Shown: positions 35,384-44,068, counted from the first letter of the stretch. The stretch: 52,567 nt of DNA from Candidatus Cloacimonetes bacterium HGW-Cloacimonetes-3 (GCA_002840645.1 PHBO01000015.1:954-53520), one strand, 5' to 3'. A program made the numbers and translations. The notes: generated from the sequence alone by a model not told the origin.

Positions 35384-36414
35384 CGTGATTCTCCTTTGAA
35401 CTGGCGTAGCATGCGTAAGTCGTTCTCGAACAATATTCTCATATCAGGGATGTTATATTTTAGCATGGCAATACGCTCGATACCCAAGCCAAAAGCGAAA
35501 CCTGTGTATATTTCAGAATCTATCCCAAGAGTCTTGAACACATTGGGATCCACCATTCCGGCACCGCCCATTTCCAGCCACCCGGAGTGTTTACATACTC
35601 TGCAACCTGCTCCGCCACAAACCACGCAAGAGATATCCATCTCTGCGCTTGGCTCTGTGAAGGGGAAGAAATGAGGACGGATACGGCTACCCACGTTAGC
35701 TCCAAACATTATGGAAGCGAATTGTGACAGTGTATCTGTCATATCCGCCAAACTTATTCCCTTATCCACTACCAATGCTTCCACCTGATGGAAAACCGGA
35801 GAGTGGGAGGGATCTGGTTTATCGTTACGATAACAGCGTCCCGGAGAGATTATCCTGATGGGAGGTGGATAGCTTTCCATCACACGTATTTGCACAGTTG
35901 AAGTCTGGGAGCGCAATAAACTGCCGTCTTCCAGATAAAAAGTATCTGCAAGATTGCGGGAAGGATGGTCTGCAGGGGTGTTAAGGGCATCGAAATTATG
36001 AAAGTCATCTTCGATATCCGGCCCTTCTGCAATCTCAAAACCCATGCTAAGAAACACATCATCAATCTCACGGCGGATAATGGTTAAAGGGTGAAACCCA
36101 CCTCTGGAGCTTGTGATGCCAGGCATGGACATATCGGTTGCTTTGCCGCCTTCGCGTGTGTTCCAGGCGGCTTCTTTCACCTTAGTGCTTTGAGCTTCCA
36201 GTAAGGCTTCAATCCGGTTTCGGCTTTCGTTAATCTGATTACCGAAGGCAGGACGCTCTTCAGGCGGAAGCTCACGTAAACGGGCAAAAAGACCGTTCAA
36301 CAGGCTTTTCTTGCCCAAATACTGTGCCTTAACGTTCATTACATCATTAGGGTTCTGGCAAGCCAGAATATCGCTTTCGGCTTGCCGTACTAATTCGTTC
36401 AACTGCTCTCGCAA
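35380..36414 (-). CDS. pheS: Phenylalanine-tRNA ligase alpha subunit
   Basis: A 344-residue class II synthetase subunit: N-terminal coiled coil, then motif 1 region (HPLTIIRREIDDVFLSMGFE), motif 2 (GRCYRNDKPDPSHSPVFHQ) and motif 3 (GFAFGLGIERIAMLKYNIPD). A CVVCGGAGCRVC segment near residue 265 resembles the Cys cluster of many bacterial PheS proteins. It lies 86 bases after rplT. Confidence 0.96.
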   Translation of the reverse strand: MREQLNELVRQAESDILACQNPNDVMNVKAQYLGKKSLLNGLFARLRELPPEERPAFGNQINESRNRIEALLEAQSTKVKEAAWNTREGGKATDMSMPGITSSRGGFHPLTIIRREIDDVFLSMGFEIAEGPDIEDDFHNFDALNTPADHPSRNLADTFYLEDGSLLRSQTSTVQIRVMESYPPPIRIISPGRCYRNDKPDPSHSPVFHQVEALVVDKGISLADMTDTLSQFASIMFGANVGSRIRPHFFPFTEPSAEMDISCVVCGGAGCRVCKHSGWLEMGGAGMVDPNVFKTLGIDSEIYTGFAFGLGIERIAMLKYNIPDMRILFENDLRMLRQFKGESR

Positions 36415-36500
36415 TGCTAATTCCTCTGTATTGTGTTAAGCAGGCTCTGTAACCTGCAACCTCGAACCTCTTACTTGTACCCTGTCACCTGTAAACTGAT

Positions 36501-36851
36501 TTACAAGCCTTTAGCTATTTCTACCAACTTTGCAAAGGCAGGTGCATCGTGCCAGGCAAGGTGTGCAAGAGTCTTGCGGTTAACATCTATATTCGCTTTG
36601 TTCAAGCCATTTATAAACTTGCTGTAGCTCATGTCGTTGATACGGCAGGCTGCGTTTATACGGGTGATCCAAAGTCTGCGGAACTGGCGTTTTTTCAGCT
36701 TGCGGTGAGCAAATGAGAAAGCCATACCGCGTTCAACGGTTTGTCTGGCTACACGATATGTTTTACTCCGGCAACCGAAAAAGCCCCGGGCTTTAAGCAT
36801 GTATTTTTTTCTTCTACGGTGGGCTGCGACATTATTTGTACTTCTTGGCAT
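36501..36851 (-). CDS. rplT: 50S ribosomal protein L20
   Basis: A 116-residue, very basic protein with the L20 pattern: MPRSTNNVAAHRRRKKYMLK, GFFGCRSKTYRVARQTVERG, FRRLWITRINAACRINDMSY. It binds 23S rRNA early in assembly and in several bacteria represses its own operon by binding the leader. It lies 15 bases after rpmI. Confidence 0.96.
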   Translation of the reverse strand: MPRSTNNVAAHRRRKKYMLKARGFFGCRSKTYRVARQTVERGMAFSFAHRKLKKRQFRRLWITRINAACRINDMSYSKFINGLNKANIDVNRKTLAHLAWHDAPAFAKLVEIAKGL

Positions 36852-36866
36852 TTCTTATCTCCTCTT

Positions 36867-37061
36867 TTAAAGTCCCAGCATCCGGTAAACTCTGCTTTCG
36901 TCACATTTGCGGACGATAGCGCTGGCGCGAAGGTTACGTTTCAGTTTAGGTGATTTCTTAGTTTTGATGTGTGCGCTCTTAGCGTGGTGACGCACAATCT
37001 TGCCCGATCCGGTAACCTTGAATCGTTTGGCAGCAGATCTGTTAGTTTTGATCTTGGGCAT
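36867..37061 (-). CDS. rpmI: 50S ribosomal protein L35
   Basis: A 64-residue basic protein beginning [20 protein letters not shown] and containing [19 protein letters not shown], standard for L35. The ribosome site is AAGGAGAT. It stands between infC and rplT in the conserved order. Confidence 0.95.
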   Translation of the reverse strand: MPKIKTNRSAAKRFKVTGSGKIVRHHAKSAHIKTKKSPKLKRNLRASAIVRKCDESRVYRMLGL

Positions 37062-37151
37062 GTTTATCTCCTTAGTTTTATACTAAATCTCACAGCCACA
37101 ATGCGGCTGAATGTTCTTACCTTAGCTTTATGGGCTATCTATATTCTGGTG

Positions 37152-37856
37152 TTATTCCTTATCTGTTTCAGGGGCTTTGGGGCTAACGGATTCCACAGCT
37201 TCTACTATTGGTTCCACTACTTCGGCTACAGGTTCCAAAACAGGAGCATCTGTTCCTTCGGAAACCACTTCACCTGGTTTTGCTTCTTTGCCAAGGATGC
37301 GGTCTATTTCCTTCTTCGGGGAAACAACCATGGAAAGCAGGTTTCTATCCGATACCGGCTCGCTATCAATATCCACGATGTAGGCAAGTTCAGCTTTCAG
37401 CTTATCCAGAACCCGGTAACCAAGCTCTTTGTGTGCCATCTGGCGTCCCCTGAATCTTATTGTGAATTTCACCTTGTTGTGTTGTTTAAGGAATTTGATG
37501 GCGTTGTTTTTCTTGAAGTTAAAGTCGTGCTCTTCGGTATTAGGTCCAAACTTAATTTCCTTCACTTCCACTTCGTGCTGTTTTTTTCGAGCTTCTTTGG
37601 CTTTCTTCTCTTTCTCGAAGTAGTATTTGCTAAAATCCAAAATACGGCATATCGGCGGGTCTATATTGGGGGATATCTCCACTAAATCGAGTTCAGCTTC
37701 TTCTGCTCTGCGCAGGGCTTCACGAATGGAGACTATGCCAATTTGTTTGCCGTCAGCACCAATCAAGCGTACCTTGTCCGCATTGATTTGGTTGTTAATG
37801 CGTTCTTTTGGTACCACTTCTTTGGTTCTGGCCTTTCCTTTTTTGATCCGGATTAT
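37152..37856 (-). CDS. infC: Translation initiation factor IF-3, rare start codon
   Basis: IF-3 binds the 30S subunit, checks the start codon and prevents subunit joining. Both domains are present: RINNQINADKVRLIGADGKQ in the N-domain, then VKEIKFGPNTEEHDFNFKKN and VKFTIRFRGRQMAHKELGYR in the C-domain. There is no ATG or TTG upstream in frame; the first internal start-like codon is GTG at 37817 without a ribosome site. A perfect AAGGAGGT (37868-37861) precedes ATA (37856) and ATC (37853), followed by a typical IF-3 N-terminus (RIKKGKARTKEVVPKER). I take the ATA/ATC pair as the start, as infC uses AUU/AUC/AUA for autoregulation in many bacteria. The 40-residue acidic, Val/Pro-rich C-terminal tail is longer than usual. 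Confidence 0.92.
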   Translation of the reverse strand: MIRIKKGKARTKEVVPKERINNQINADKVRLIGADGKQIGIVSIREALRRAEEAELDLVEISPNIDPPICRILDFSKYYFEKEKKAKEARKKQHEVEVKEIKFGPNTEEHDFNFKKNNAIKFLKQHNKVKFTIRFRGRQMAHKELGYRVLDKLKAELAYIVDIDSEPVSDRNLLSMVVSPKKEIDRILGKEAKPGEVVSEGTDAPVLEPVAEVVEPIVEAVESVSPKAPETDKE

Positions 37857-37884
37857 AAGAACCTCCTTCTTACCGGAAATGAAA

Positions 37885-37917
37885 CAGGCGGCATTCTCGT
37901 TTTAAGAATTCCGCCTG
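37885..37917. promoter_or_regulatory. Long hairpin in the infC leader
   Basis: CAGGCGGCATTCT (37885-37897) and AGAATTCCGCCTG (37905-37917) form a 13-bp stem with one mismatch and a 7-base loop, ending 16 bases before the infC ribosome site on the minus strand. There is no clear U-tract. It could be a leader attenuator or a structure for L20/IF-3 autoregulation; the role is inferred. Confidence 0.5.
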
Positions 37918-38079
37918 CTTCACAGTAAAGATTTCATCTTTAGTATTTATGTTTCACAGCCTTACGAGCACATCAGGCAGTAAGGCAGAAGCATACGGCT
38001 TCATTTCTGAGTGCATTGCAATTCAGAGAGCTAATTCCGTCAACAACTTTCTATCTGCCACACATGAACATCGCCTCGT

Positions 38080-38124
38080 GGAACACCGAATTCATTCGGT
38101 TGGAACTGCCAACTTCAGTTGGCA
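38080..38124. repeat. REP-like double palindrome, copy A
   Basis: It contains two hairpins in series: ACCGAA-TTCA-TTCGGT and TGCCAACT-TC-AGTTGGCA. A copy with one mismatch over 45 bp lies at 38788-38832. It ends 9 bases after the stop of the RAYT transposase gene. Confidence 0.88.
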
Positions 38125-38133
38125 CGTCATCAT

Positions 38134-38763
38134 TCACTCCCCCGAAAGCAAGTCCGGATTAACAAAAGTAAACTCCCAATCTTCCGGCTTATCCACCAGC
38201 TTAGCCTTCACTGGATTCTGCCTGATGTACTCAATTATCCGGTACAGTTCTTCCTGGTTTCGCACCCAATAGTCATAATATTCATGATACCAAATACTTC
38301 CCGTCCTGTTTAGTATCATGTTAATGCTTCTGGCGGTGGCACCCTAAATCTGCTTCATTATATCTGCCAAACTAACTGCATTATCCCCTTCCGTATTGGG
38401 TTTAATCACAAGATGTACGTGATTGGGCATAATTGTATAGGCATAAAGATAATACATGCTGTCACTCAAGGAGATTATCTTCTCGCCAATTTGTTTTGCC
38501 ACCCGGGGATCAGCAGTTAAGGAGAGTTCTGAAGGGCATTCGTTGTAGGCATCGTCCATAAAAGCAATCATCTTTTTCTTGTTGAGAACCTTGCTTTCTC
38601 TATCGTATGGTTCTGTATCATCGTTCAAATTAGCTCTAAAGTCGTTCAGGGCATGCAAGTACTTCTGCGGAATATCAAAAGCCAGCCTGAATGTGATAAA
38701 GAACACTCCTTGTTTAGGCTGATAATGTGGCAATTTACGCCGATAGTAAAGTCTATATTGCAT
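38134..38763 (-). pseudogene. REP-associated tyrosine transposase (RAYT, Y1/IS200-like), interrupted by one stop codon
   Basis: The frame is continuous for 209 codons except for TAG at 38346-38344. Before the stop: MQYRLYYRRKLPHYQPKQGV, FFITFRLAFDIP and the HUH metal motif TIMPNHVHLVIKPN. After it: GATARSINMILNRTGSIWYH and EYYDYWVRNQEELYRIIEYI with NPVKAKLV, the catalytic-tyrosine helix and C-terminal signature. Homologues read QIKGATARSIN at this point, so a single AAG-to-TAG change explains the break. REP palindromes bracket the gene on both sides, the standard RAYT arrangement. It is probably an inactivated or decaying domesticated transposase; read-through or a sequencing error are alternatives. 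Confidence 0.85.
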
Positions 38764-38787
38764 AACAACCTCAGAACATCAATATAC

Positions 38788-38889
38788 GGAACACCGAATT
38801 CATTCGGTTGGAACTGCCAACTTGAGTTGGCATTGGATTTGTTGTGCCGAATAAATCCGGCAGTGCCAACCGGATAAATCCGGTGTTCC
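38788..38889. repeat. REP-like palindromes, copies B and inverted C (BIME-like pair)
   Basis: Copy B (38788-38832) matches copy A with one mismatch. Copy C (38859-38889) is a diverged inverted copy: its complement reads GGAACACCGGATTTATCCGG. Head-to-head REP pairs like this are typical around RAYT genes, whose start lies 25 bases away. Confidence 0.82.
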
Positions 38890-38963
38890 AACCCATACTA
38901 TTCTCCCAAAGGCGTGCACAACAAATATGGACATTAGCAACAGGACACCACATGATCTTCATC

Positions 38964-39689
38964 CTATTCATAACGTTCGGCTACTTCTGTTTTTCTTATC
39001 CTTCCATTGATGGCGTCAATCCAATAAACATAGTAATCATAAAGAGGTGGCTTGTTACTGTCGACGATGACAAAATATGCCAGGTAATAAGAGTCAGAAC
39101 CCTCCTTGCTATAAAACAGATTGTACACTTTCGCCAAGATGCAGTGCTCATCATTCATGTCCTTAAGGGCGATCAATTCTGCTTCATATTCTGAGATTAT
39201 AATGCCCAAAGGTTCATCCGGCAATTCCACAGTGCCATTACTAATAGAGAATCTGCTCCTTCCAACATCATATGCTATTAATAACAAACCTCCGCCTTCC
39301 ACTTTATATCCATTAACCGTTTGGTAATATTCAGTTTCGATTCTTCCATTGCCTTTACTAATTCTACTTGTGGTTAATTGGCTTCGGGTAGCTAATGTGT
39401 AGGGTAGAAGTCTATCAATAATCCTGTCACATGCCTGTCTAAAAGTTAAAGTGTCTGCATCAGCAGAGAATGGGATATCGGCAAACTTACCCCTAAATAT
39501 TCCAAGGTGAGACAATGCTCCATTATGGCTAATCTCTCCCCTAAATCCCGTTTCCGCCTTGAATCTCTCTGCCAATTGATCCAACTGATGGACTTTTTCC
39601 CAATGTTCAGCATCCGCAACCTCGCCAAAAGCATTCACGACGTATGGGGACATTAACAGCAAGATAACTAATAGTGTCTTAAGCTTCAT
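38964..39689 (-). CDS. Secreted stand-alone propeptide-like protein 3 (FTP/PepSY-like)
   Basis: A 241-residue protein with signal peptide (MKLKTLLVILLLMSPYVVNA), an AERFKAETGF motif near residue 45, then YYQTVNGYKVEGGGLLLIAYD, which resembles the FTP propeptide domain of M4 peptidases (QxYxGIPVxGxxLxV), and a C-terminal YYLAYFV...YWIDAINGRIRKTE like PepSY. No HExxH or other protease motif follows. It is the last of three tandem paralogues and overlaps the previous gene by 4 bases. It may inhibit or chaperone a secreted protease; that is inference from domain resemblance. Confidence 0.7.
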   Translation of the reverse strand: MKLKTLLVILLLMSPYVVNAFGEVADAEHWEKVHQLDQLAERFKAETGFRGEISHNGALSHLGIFRGKFADIPFSADADTLTFRQACDRIIDRLLPYTLATRSQLTTSRISKGNGRIETEYYQTVNGYKVEGGGLLLIAYDVGRSRFSISNGTVELPDEPLGIIISEYEAELIALKDMNDEHCILAKVYNLFYSKEGSDSYYLAYFVIVDSNKPPLYDYYVYWIDAINGRIRKTEVAERYE

Positions 39690-40474
39690 TGTTTTACATC
39701 CTTATCAGAAGAAGCATCTACAGCTTCACTCTTTGCAGGCTTAGAAAGATGCACCAACTCCGTGAATACATTGTAATATATTTCACCGGTAATTGCATCA
39801 ATTGCCATTGTCTTTTCAACTCCAATGAGCCAACATAAGCGATATTCAGGATTTTCGTCATCTTTGTATTTGTTAACATCGCAATACACATTTGAAGCAA
39901 ACAATCTAGAAAGCGGAACATCATTAAGTTTGAAAGCATTATCTACATTGCTGTTAAAAATCCCTAACGCATCTTCATAACTTAGTTTTGATACTAATGT
40001 GCTGTATGGGATTATTATTGTAGAATTAGCTACATTGAAAGTGCGCCTTTGGAGTGAGTATGTTATGCTTAATCTTCCATTATGTACTTTATAGCCATTG
40101 ATTACCTGTTCAAAGCTTGAAGTCCAAAAATTACCCACTCTGTAAACCCGATTATTCTGTAATTGTTCAATTGGTGCATCGACGAATGGTGTGATCCTAT
40201 TTCTAATTGACGTGAAAGCCTGCCTTATGACCAGAGTGTCTGGTATAACAGGGACTGAAATGCCTTGAAAAGTACCTGTTACGCTTTTTATCCTACCGCT
40301 ATTATCGATATTGATTGATTCCCCCGTAAACCCCGTTTCTGCTTTGAATCTCTCCGCCAATTGTTCCATCTGCCGCACTTTTTCCCACTGTTCCGCTTCT
40401 GTATCTTCACCATAGACAGGTACAATGAATATGAACATTAACAGCAGGACAACTACAATTGCTTTAGTCTTCAT
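39686..40474 (-). CDS. Secreted stand-alone propeptide-like protein 2 (FTP/PepSY-like)
   Basis: A 262-residue paralogue: signal peptide to about residue 22 (MKTKAIVVVLLLMFIFIVPV), LAERFKAETGFTGES, FEQVINGYKVHNGRLSITYS in the FTP-like core, LSYEDALGIF and a C-terminal YRLCWLIGVEKTMAIDAITG, the PepSY-like ending. The last 25 residues are charged and unstructured. The 5' coding sequence is very close at DNA level to both neighbours while the rest has diverged. It starts 30 bases after the first paralogue stop. Confidence 0.7.
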   Translation of the reverse strand: MKTKAIVVVLLLMFIFIVPVYGEDTEAEQWEKVRQMEQLAERFKAETGFTGESINIDNSGRIKSVTGTFQGISVPVIPDTLVIRQAFTSIRNRITPFVDAPIEQLQNNRVYRVGNFWTSSFEQVINGYKVHNGRLSITYSLQRRTFNVANSTIIIPYSTLVSKLSYEDALGIFNSNVDNAFKLNDVPLSRLFASNVYCDVNKYKDDENPEYRLCWLIGVEKTMAIDAITGEIYYNVFTELVHLSKPAKSEAVDASSDKDVKQ

Positions 40475-40504
40475 TGTTTTTTCCTTAATTAGGCATCCCT
40501 TGCC

Positions 40505-41293
40505 TTAATGAATGCTATCATCAACGATTTTAAACACTTCTCCGGTTTGCGCATCGATGTATGCGGCACGATATCCAGCTATCCCATAGGGGACTGATAT
40601 CCCAAATATATGGCAAAGTACATATTGCCCTTTGTCATATACATACTTTGTGCCATTATAATAAATAGTTTTTAAAAACAGTGAGCCGGGATATTTCAAA
40701 TCATTACTATTAGGGTTTTTAAAAGATAAGGTATCGGGGTACCCAAGAACATTGATATAATGCTGCCTTGCGATCTCTACGGCTTGGGGAAATGTGTATT
40801 TAACCCTGGCAGGAGGGATGTCTTTTCTAATTATACCATCCACTATTTTTACTCTATCCATATCCGAAGTGTAATCAATACTGAGCCCCCCTGACCATTC
40901 AAAACCGAAGCCATGAACCAGTTGCTGATAATATGTTTGCATAGATGTGTTGTTGTAGCCTATAAAAGTCTTAGTCAAAGTTAAGCTCGGACAACCAATA
41001 TAAGGTATTATCATCTCAACTATGGCATCGCATTCACGCCGTATTGCCAATGTGTCTGTAAGATTAGGGAAACTGATGTCTGAGAATTTGCCTCTTAAAA
41101 CTCTCATTTTGTAATTGTCATAATCCTGAATAATGTCACCCGTAAACCCCGTCTCTGCCTTGAATCTCTCTGCCAAGGCATCCAGTTCTTTTTTCTTACG
41201 TGCTTTGGTTTCTGCTTCCGTAACTTCCTCAAAGGCATGCACAATGAATAGGGACATTAACAACAGGGCAACCAAGAATGCTTTGAACTTCAT
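40505..41293 (-). CDS. Secreted stand-alone propeptide-like protein 1 (FTP/PepSY-like)
   Basis: A 262-residue paralogue from the start chosen here, MKFKAFLVALLLMSLFIVHA, preceded by AAAGGGAAG; the longer open frame to 41428 would put 45 unrelated residues before the signal peptide. It has LAERFKAETGFTGDI, the FTP-like YYQQLVHGFGFEWSGGLSID and a PepSY-like AYIDAQTGEVFKIVDD end. As the first gene of the trio it probably carries the promoter, in the 628-base gap shared with the EF-G-like gene. Confidence 0.7.
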   Translation of the reverse strand: MKFKAFLVALLLMSLFIVHAFEEVTEAETKARKKKELDALAERFKAETGFTGDIIQDYDNYKMRVLRGKFSDISFPNLTDTLAIRRECDAIVEMIIPYIGCPSLTLTKTFIGYNNTSMQTYYQQLVHGFGFEWSGGLSIDYTSDMDRVKIVDGIIRKDIPPARVKYTFPQAVEIARQHYINVLGYPDTLSFKNPNSNDLKYPGSLFLKTIYYNGTKYVYDKGQYVLCHIFGISVPYGIAGYRAAYIDAQTGEVFKIVDDSIH

Positions 41294-41712
41294 ATTTCTT
41301 CCCTTTATACTCACGTAAGCTAACAGGTACATATAAGATACAAGAACCATACTACGATTATCAACAAATGCCCGAATACAAAGCATCAGGCACCATATTA
41401 AGAACCATAATATAGGTTCGGAAAACAAGCAAAGGTATTTTCAGTACATGCGTTCTATTGTCAAGAAATTTCTATTTGTATCCCTGCCTCTCCCACCTAA
41501 TAACTGATGCTTGTTCCCTGCATGCAGCTACCGCGATTCTTGCATAATACGCAGGATACACGGTAGCTATCCGGTTGTTGGATGTTGCAGTTGTTAGGTG
41601 GATGAAAGGGAGGAAGAGCTATGTTCCTGCACTGCAAGGGGAGTTACGCTGATTGTGTTTTCTTTAGTTGTTCAGAGCTGTTTATCTGAACTTAGTCTGC
41701 ATGCCAGGGGTA

Positions 41713-41762
41713 ATCCACCCATAACCCTCCCGTATCGGATATGGGAGGGTTATGGGTGGGAT
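41713..41762. repeat. Dispersed palindrome, copy 3
   Basis: ATCCACCCATAACCCTCCCG... and its near complement around a single central G (41737), with one internal mismatch and one at the tip. Same family as 12926-12965 and 21451-21503. It lies in the divergent gap 41294-41921. That gap also holds an AGCTACCG/CGGTAGCT inverted repeat (41526-41533, 41561-41568) and a promoter candidate, but no gene that I can see. Confidence 0.88.
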
Positions 41763-41837
41763 ATCGGTCTGTAACAGGTTGTATAGAGGTGAGAAGGTGG
41801 GGAGCAAAGGGCAATGTAACATAATCAACGAAAAGGC

Positions 41838-41866
41838 TTGACGTATAGGCAAGTTTTAAATATATG
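41838..41866 (+). promoter_or_regulatory. Candidate promoter of the EF-G-like gene
   Basis: TTGACG (41838-41843) and TATATG (41861-41866) with a 17-base spacer, 55 bases before the start codon. The -35 is five of six to consensus, the -10 is moderate. Confidence 0.4.
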
Positions 41867-41921
41867 GTCTGACACAGTTAAATTGTAGATAACAAAATGA
41901 GATAAAAATACGAGGAATAAC

Positions 41922-43976
41922 ATGAAAGACTACGACATGAAAAAAATACGCAATCTTTTGTTCATAGGTGCCAGTGGAGCAGGCAAGACAACCCTGGCTG
42001 AACAGATATTTCATTTAACCCACAGCACCACACGCATGGGCAAGATTGACGAAGGCAATACTGTGATGGATTTTGATCCCGAGGAAGCAGCCAAGAAGAT
42101 GTCCCTGGGGCTCTCTATCGGCTTTGTAAACTACAAGGATCACAAGATAAACATCCTCGATGCTCCCGGTTACCCTGATTTTGTGGGTGATGCCATAGTT
42201 GCCCTTCCGGCGGTGGAAAATGCCCTGATCGTGGCAAATGCAACCGGCGGATATGAAGTGGGTTTAGAGCTTGCTATCGAGCAGATCGAAAAGCGCAAAA
42301 TGGGCAAAGTTATTATCGTTAACCGCATAGACAATGAACATGCAGATTATGATAAAACACTGGAAGCAATTGCAGATAACACCGAAATAAAGCCCGTAAA
42401 AGTGCACATTCCTATCGGAAAAGAAGGTGCTTTTGAGGGTATCGTTGATGTAATTAAGCAAAAAGCTTATCGTAACGGCGTGGAAGGCGAAGTTCCTGCC
42501 AATATGACCGGAGCTGTGGAAGATGCGCGTATGCACCTTATGGAAGCAGTAGCAGAAACTGACGAAGAGCTTTTAAACGAGTTTCTGGAGAATATGGAGC
42601 TTAGCGAAGACAAGCTGATAGCCGGACTGAAGAAAGCAGTTGCAACAGGCGAAATATCTCCATCTTTTGTGTGCTCAGCCTCAACCGGAGTAGGCGTTCA
42701 GTCTTTCTTAGACGGCATAGTTGCCTATCTGCCATCTCCTGCTGATGCAGCAGAAATGGATATTCTTGATGATGATAAACCCGCAAAGTTTATTGCCAGC
42801 CCCACCGGTGAGTTACTTGGCTATACTTTCAAGCTGTATGCTGATCCCAATATGGGTGATTTTGCTTATGTACGCTTGTTTTCGGGAACCATAAAAACGG
42901 GCACGGAGATCTTTATCCCGGAAAAGGATGCCAAGGATAAAATTGGTAATATGTACTATATGCTTGGCAAAACCCGTAGCGACTGCAACGAGATTAAAGC
43001 CGGTGATATCGGTGCTTTGGTGAAACTGAAAAACGCCAAAGTGATGAACAGTTTAGTGGCACCTAATTCCACCAAAGCCATGATTCCGGTGGAACTGCCT
43101 ACCACAACCACCTGGCAGGCACTGAAAGCAGTTAATCAATCCGACGAAGATAAAATTGGTTCAGCTTTGCAACGTGTTATCGCAGAAGACCCAACTATTC
43201 GTTATGAACTAAACGTGGAAACTCACGAGAATGTTCTTTCCGGTATGGGAGATCAGCAATTGCAGTTAGTGCTGAAGAAGCTGAAAAACCGTTACAAAGT
43301 GGATTCACTGCTAAAAGAACCGCGTATCCCTTACAAAGAGACCATCATGGCGAGTGCCGAATCCAATTACAAACATAAAAAGCAATCCGGTGGACGCGGA
43401 CAGTATGGCGATGTGTACTTCCGTATTAAACCTACCGAACGCGGAGAAGGATTCCAGTTCATTAATGCCATCGTGGGTGGAGTTATTCCCTCAAACTTCG
43501 TGCCTGCTATCGAGAAAGGTCTTGTGGAAACCATGGAAAAGGGTATCATAGCCGGTTATCAGGTTGTGGACGTAGCAGTGGAAGTATATTACGGCAGTTA
43601 CCACGATGTGGATAGCTCTGAAATGGCTTTCAAAATTGCTTCATCCATGGCACTAAAAGAAGGCTTTAAGAAATGTAAACCCATATTGCTTGAGCCTATT
43701 CACGAGATAGTGATAATAGTTCCCAGCGAATATATGGGCGATGTGATGGGTGACATATCCACACGCAGAGGACGCATCATGGGTATGGAACAGCGCGGTA
43801 AAAAGCAGTACCTGAACGCTCAGATGCCAATGGCAGAGATGTTCGCATACTATCCTGCGTTAAAATCCTTTACTCAGGGTCGCGGACGCTTTACCCAGAA
43901 GTTCTCTCATTACGAGAAGGTGCCGGAAGATATTACCCAGAAGGTAGTAGCAGCCTGGCAGGATTCTGAAGCTTAA
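41922..43976 (+). CDS. Elongation factor G-like translational GTPase
   Basis: A 684-residue protein with the five-domain EF-G layout: G domain, domain II (GEFxx-type beta barrel, about 290-380), III, IV (QSGGRGQYGDVYFRI near 490) and V (PILLEPIHEIVIIVPSEYMG). G motifs differ from EF-G: the P-loop is GASGAGKTT (residues 16-24) not GHVDAGKTT; switch I lacks RGITI and reads KKMSLGLSIGFV; the DxPG motif is DAPGYPDF; and the NKxD motif is NRID. It belongs to the EF-G-like group of uncertain function, so housekeeping translocation is unlikely. It stands alone with promoter and terminator. The ribosome site is GAGGA. Confidence 0.88.
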   Translation: MKDYDMKKIRNLLFIGASGAGKTTLAEQIFHLTHSTTRMGKIDEGNTVMDFDPEEAAKKMSLGLSIGFVNYKDHKINILDAPGYPDFVGDAIVALPAVENALIVANATGGYEVGLELAIEQIEKRKMGKVIIVNRIDNEHADYDKTLEAIADNTEIKPVKVHIPIGKEGAFEGIVDVIKQKAYRNGVEGEVPANMTGAVEDARMHLMEAVAETDEELLNEFLENMELSEDKLIAGLKKAVATGEISPSFVCSASTGVGVQSFLDGIVAYLPSPADAAEMDILDDDKPAKFIASPTGELLGYTFKLYADPNMGDFAYVRLFSGTIKTGTEIFIPEKDAKDKIGNMYYMLGKTRSDCNEIKAGDIGALVKLKNAKVMNSLVAPNSTKAMIPVELPTTTTWQALKAVNQSDEDKIGSALQRVIAEDPTIRYELNVETHENVLSGMGDQQLQLVLKKLKNRYKVDSLLKEPRIPYKETIMASAESNYKHKKQSGGRGQYGDVYFRIKPTERGEGFQFINAIVGGVIPSNFVPAIEKGLVETMEKGIIAGYQVVDVAVEVYYGSYHDVDSSEMAFKIASSMALKEGFKKCKPILLEPIHEIVIIVPSEYMGDVMGDISTRRGRIMGMEQRGKKQYLNAQMPMAEMFAYYPALKSFTQGRGRFTQKFSHYEKVPEDITQKVVAAWQDSEA

Positions 43977-44068
43977 GCTGAATATAACATGCACAACGGT
44001 AGAGATAATTAGATCATGAATACACCGGGAATTATTCTGGCATTGGAGCATGTAACATAATACGATAC

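Noticed and set aside
36969..37685. 238-codon open frame on the plus strand
   Set aside because: Antisense to infC and rpmI; no signal or motif, and both minus-strand genes are certain.
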